Both the position numbers and the translations under genes were made by a program. A stretch of 14,989 nt of DNA. Origin: an uncultured Collinsella sp. GTDB lineage: Bacteria > Actinomycetota > Coriobacteriia > Coriobacteriales > Coriobacteriaceae. The stretch's first letter is position 1; each line of letters opens with the position of its first letter. A model generated the notes under the pieces. That model did not search any database and was not told the DNA's origin. It saw only the letters and a list, made by a program, of their open reading frames with translations. The stretch is taken from the NCBI GenBank assembly GCA_958427355.1, contig CAUACA010000036.1, positions 1 to 14,989 on the forward strand, read 5' to 3'. Below, one piece after another: positions 12,706-14,989 of this stretch.

Positions 12706-14322
12706 TTAGTCATCCGACCCTTCGTCCATGATTCCCAGATCTTCGAGCGCATCCTTTGCCGCCAGCTCCATGGCAGGACCGATCAAGTCGATAAGATCGG
12801 TCGCGATAACGCTCTTCTCACCATACTCCGTCGCCGCGGCAAAACCGGCGTAGCTGTGAAGTGCGACGGCGTACGAATACAGCAACTCCCAACGATCCAT
12901 CTCGTCGCGCATGGTGGCAAGCGTGCCGGCCAAAATACCCGCGAGAACATCACCCGAACCGGCAGTTGCCAGAGAAGCCGGACCCGAGAGCGGCAACAGC
13001 ACACGCTCAACGCCACAGATAGCCGTCGTCGGCCCCTTGGCAATGACAACCAGGTTGTCGGAGCCTGCAGCCCAGACAACCTTCTGCGCGGCCGCAATCG
13101 CGGTACCAAGGTCGTTCACCTCGTCACCGGCAACCAGACGCGAAAGCTCACGATAGTGCGGCGTCATAACCAACGGCTGCTCGCGACGATACATCTCGGG
13201 GTTACTATCAATACCGTCAATGGCAATCTTAGCAAGGCAGTTGAGTGCATCGGCATCCAAAATAAGCGGTACATCAAGCTCGAGCAAGCCCGAAACCACC
13301 TGCATAGCGCCGGCAGACGTCGTCATACCGGGACCGCACAGTACGCAGCTGTACTTCTTTGCAATCTCGCACACCGTCATGCGCGCAGCGGCGCCAAAGG
13401 AGCCGCGGGAATCAGACGGAATAGCAAAGACGGGAATCGAAGGAAGTGCAATGCGAATAAGATTAGCGCAGGCGTCAGGAGCCGCGACTGCCACGTAACC
13501 AGCACCCGCGCGAGCTGCAGACTTGGCCGCCATAATGGCAGCACCAGGATATTGCGCAGATCCGGCGACAATAAGCACAGAGCCACGGGAATACTTATCG
13601 ATATTCGTAGGTAGTGGGGCAAAGTAATCAACTAAGTCACCGGGCTCGACAATCTCGGCGGCGTGGTCGACATCATCGATGACCTCGTCAAGACGGTCGT
13701 AAAGATTGCCGCAGATCAAATCGCCAGCATACTCAGGGCCATCAGCGCTATACAGACCAATCTTGGGCGCAATCATCGTCACCGTATGTTCGGCACGAAT
13801 GCAGTCGTCATCAACAACGCCCGTCTCGGCATTCAGGCCCGAGGGGACATCAATGGATACGACACAATCGGCGCATTCATTGACCGTAGGAATCCAGATG
13901 GAGAACGGCGCACGCAGATTCCCATGGAAACCGGTACCAAAAATGGCATCGACAACAACATCGGCCTTATCGATCAAAACCTCGAGTTCGTCACGCGAGG
14001 GGCCAACGCAAACGTGCACATCGCGGCCGGCAGTACGACGAGCAACATGACGTGCCAGAGCAGCAGGAATCTCATCCGGCTCAACCGGAGAAACGATATC
14101 GACGTCCACACCCTTATGGCTCAGGATATCGGCGGCAACCCAACCGTCGCCGCCATTATTACCAAAACCGACCAGAACGAGAACCCGATCGGGATTGAGC
14201 TTCAAGACCTCGTTGGCGGCAAACTCACCCGCTAGCTCCATAAGCTCGGCCTTCGAAGTCCCTTCGCGTTCGATGATATCCTCGAGACGAACGACTTCTT
14301 CGGTACTCAAAACCGGTTTCAT
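12706..14322 (-). CDS. nnr: Bifunctional NAD(P)HX epimerase / ADP-dependent dehydratase
   Basis: A 538-residue fusion that repairs hydrated NADH and NADPH. The N-terminal YjeF_N epimerase domain (about 1-215) has GFGNNGGDG (52-60), DAIFGTGFHG and SIDVPSGLNAETG. The C-terminal ribokinase-like dehydratase domain (about 235-520) has GSVLIVAGSAQYPGAA, LCGPGM, ILDADALN, MTPHYRELSRL and TAGSGDVLAGI, the phosphate-binding loop; the usual AGTGD is here AGSGD, a conservative change. It ends in a short acidic tail. The ATG directly follows the acpS stop codon (TAG-ATG), with AGGAG at 14328-14332 inside the end of acpS. It stands between acpS and alr, an order common in Gram-positive bacteria. Confidence 0.96.
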   Translation of the reverse strand: MKPVLSTEEVVRLEDIIEREGTSKAELMELAGEFAANEVLKLNPDRVLVLVGFGNNGGDGWVAADILSHKGVDVDIVSPVEPDEIPAALARHVARRTAGRDVHVCVGPSRDELEVLIDKADVVVDAIFGTGFHGNLRAPFSIWIPTVNECADCVVSIDVPSGLNAETGVVDDDCIRAEHTVTMIAPKIGLYSADGPEYAGDLICGNLYDRLDEVIDDVDHAAEIVEPGDLVDYFAPLPTNIDKYSRGSVLIVAGSAQYPGAAIMAAKSAARAGAGYVAVAAPDACANLIRIALPSIPVFAIPSDSRGSFGAAARMTVCEIAKKYSCVLCGPGMTTSAGAMQVVSGLLELDVPLILDADALNCLAKIAIDGIDSNPEMYRREQPLVMTPHYRELSRLVAGDEVNDLGTAIAAAQKVVWAAGSDNLVVIAKGPTTAICGVERVLLPLSGPASLATAGSGDVLAGILAGTLATMRDEMDRWELLYSYAVALHSYAGFAAATEYGEKSVIATDLIDLIGPAMELAAKDALEDLGIMDEGSDD

Positions 14323-14862
14323 CTATGCTCCTAGCGTATCTTGCGAAGCATCGCCCAGGTGCTCCGTCAATGCTGAATTCTGCAGCTGCTCAAGCTCATC
14401 TAAAACAGAGCGAGCCTCTTTAAATGTCTGCGCAACGCGTTTCTTAGTGCTCACCTTTTCATCTTTTGGCTTAGGCCGAGCATCTTCGGTAATCGCGATG
14501 GCATTCGCAACGGCCAAGTCTCCTGTAAGCGTAATGGAAAGAGCGACCTCAACAACACCCAGTTCTTGAGCGATCTCGAGAGCACGGCCCGAAAGCAGCG
14601 CCTTCGGTTTGCCGAGTTTATCACGCGTAACCGAAACATCCTTGCGACCCACGCCTTGACTAAAACCCGTGCCGAGAGCTTTAAGTACCGCCTCGCGCGA
14701 AGCAAAGCGGCTCGCATAGTGAGCAGCGGGACGCGATGATGCATCGCAATACGCACGCTCTTCTTCGGTAAACACACGCCGAGCAAACGACGGCGTCTTT
14801 TCAAGAATTGATTTCATACGGGAAATCTCGACGATATCAACGCCGATACCAGCTTCAGCCAT
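14323..14862 (-). CDS. acpS: Holo-[acyl-carrier-protein] synthase with C-terminal extension
   Basis: AcpS moves 4'-phosphopantetheine from CoA to acyl carrier protein, the step that activates fatty acid synthesis. GIGVDIVEI holds metal ligand D9, FTEEERAYC follows, and FASREAVLKALGTGF holds E57, the second metal ligand; the common WxxKEA is here ASREA. The catalytic domain ends near residue 126, as in normal 120-130-residue AcpS. A further 53 residues (127-179) are charged and then helical (KKRVAQTFKEARSVLDELEQ), with no family I recognise. The ATG at 14862 is chosen because GGAGGTG (14866-14872) lies just before it; the ATG at 14874 would put that site inside the gene. It is the first gene of the operon, under a clear promoter. 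Confidence 0.94.
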   Translation of the reverse strand: MAEAGIGVDIVEISRMKSILEKTPSFARRVFTEEERAYCDASSRPAAHYASRFASREAVLKALGTGFSQGVGRKDVSVTRDKLGKPKALLSGRALEIAQELGVVEVALSITLTGDLAVANAIAITEDARPKPKDEKVSTKKRVAQTFKEARSVLDELEQLQNSALTEHLGDASQDTLGA

Positions 14863-14865
14863 GTT

Positions 14866-14872
14866 CACCTCC
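14866..14872 (-). promoter_or_regulatory. Ribosome binding site deciding the acpS start
   Basis: GGAGGTG on the - strand, a near-perfect match to the 16S rRNA tail. It overlaps an in-frame ATG at 14874 and so points to the ATG at 14862 as the true start. Confidence 0.75.
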
Positions 14873-14891
14873 ATATCGCACAGACTAAGTT

Positions 14892-14921
14892 ATTGTAGCC
14901 CGTTCACAGAAGATGCGACAA
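14892..14921 (-). promoter_or_regulatory. Promoter of the acpS-nnr-alr-udg-tsaE-tsaBD operon
   Basis: On the - strand TTGTCG (14916-14921), 18-nt spacer, TACAAT (14892-14897). It predicts a short leader of about 25 nt. No other convincing promoter is seen within the six tightly packed genes downstream. Confidence 0.7.
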
Positions 14922-14971
14922 ACGAGGGTTATAAAACACAGCTACTATGTGAGACAAAAGCCCGTAAACGC

Positions 14972-14984
14972 AAAAAGGGGGAGG
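14972..14984 (+). promoter_or_regulatory. Ribosome binding site of a + strand gene beginning beyond the window
   Basis: AAAAAGGGGGAGG stands 5 nt before the window end, on the strand opposite to acpS. A divergent gene probably starts just outside; nothing of its product can be seen. Confidence 0.4.
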
Positions 14985-14989
14985 CCGCG

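Overview
The window looks like chromosomal DNA of a GC-rich Gram-positive bacterium of the Actinomycetota, most likely class Coriobacteriia (Collinsella-like). The reasons are the strong GC bias inside genes with AT-rich regulatory gaps, a TsaB-RimI-TsaD fusion, a CwlM-like peptidoglycan-binding protein (a type otherwise known from Actinobacteria), and CstA, Nnr and Alr of Gram-positive type. The taxonomic call is inference from protein character; no rRNA or other marker is present.

Left part, + strand (1-2920): the C-terminal two thirds of a Cof-type HAD phosphatase cut by the window edge, an isoprenyl diphosphate synthase, a CwlM-like protein with two peptidoglycan-binding repeats and a degenerate amidase-like tail, then tRNA-Gln(UUG) with a strong terminator.

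Middle, - strand (3123-7785): a 724-residue protein with an N-terminal helical domain, a roughly 300-residue disordered charged linker and a C-terminal Toprim-type domain resembling JetD of the Wadjet system, but with no other Wadjet gene beside it. Upstream of it is a CstA-family transporter gene whose roughly 235-nt leader has a good promoter, a palindrome between -35 and -10, several alternative stems, a possible 22-residue leader peptide and a strong intrinsic terminator just before the ribosome site.

Right part, - strand (14921 down to 8039): one tight operon, acpS - nnr - alr - udg (family 4) - tsaE - tsaB/rimI/tsaD, with gaps from -14 to +12 nt and a clear promoter at 14892-14921. It joins carrier-protein activation, NAD(P)HX repair, D-alanine supply for the wall, uracil repair and t6A tRNA modification.

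Two copies of a 78-nt structured element (core 3154-3231 and 7922-7999, 71/78 identical) sit just downstream of the stop codons of two - strand genes. Copy 1 has 34-bp outer arms pairing with one mismatch, and the central hairpin shows a compensatory G-C to A-T change between copies. This is the best candidate in the window for something not yet described: a structured 3'-UTR RNA or a dispersed palindromic repeat. The other leads are the orphan JetD-like protein, the catalytically dead CwlM-like protein, and the cstA leader.
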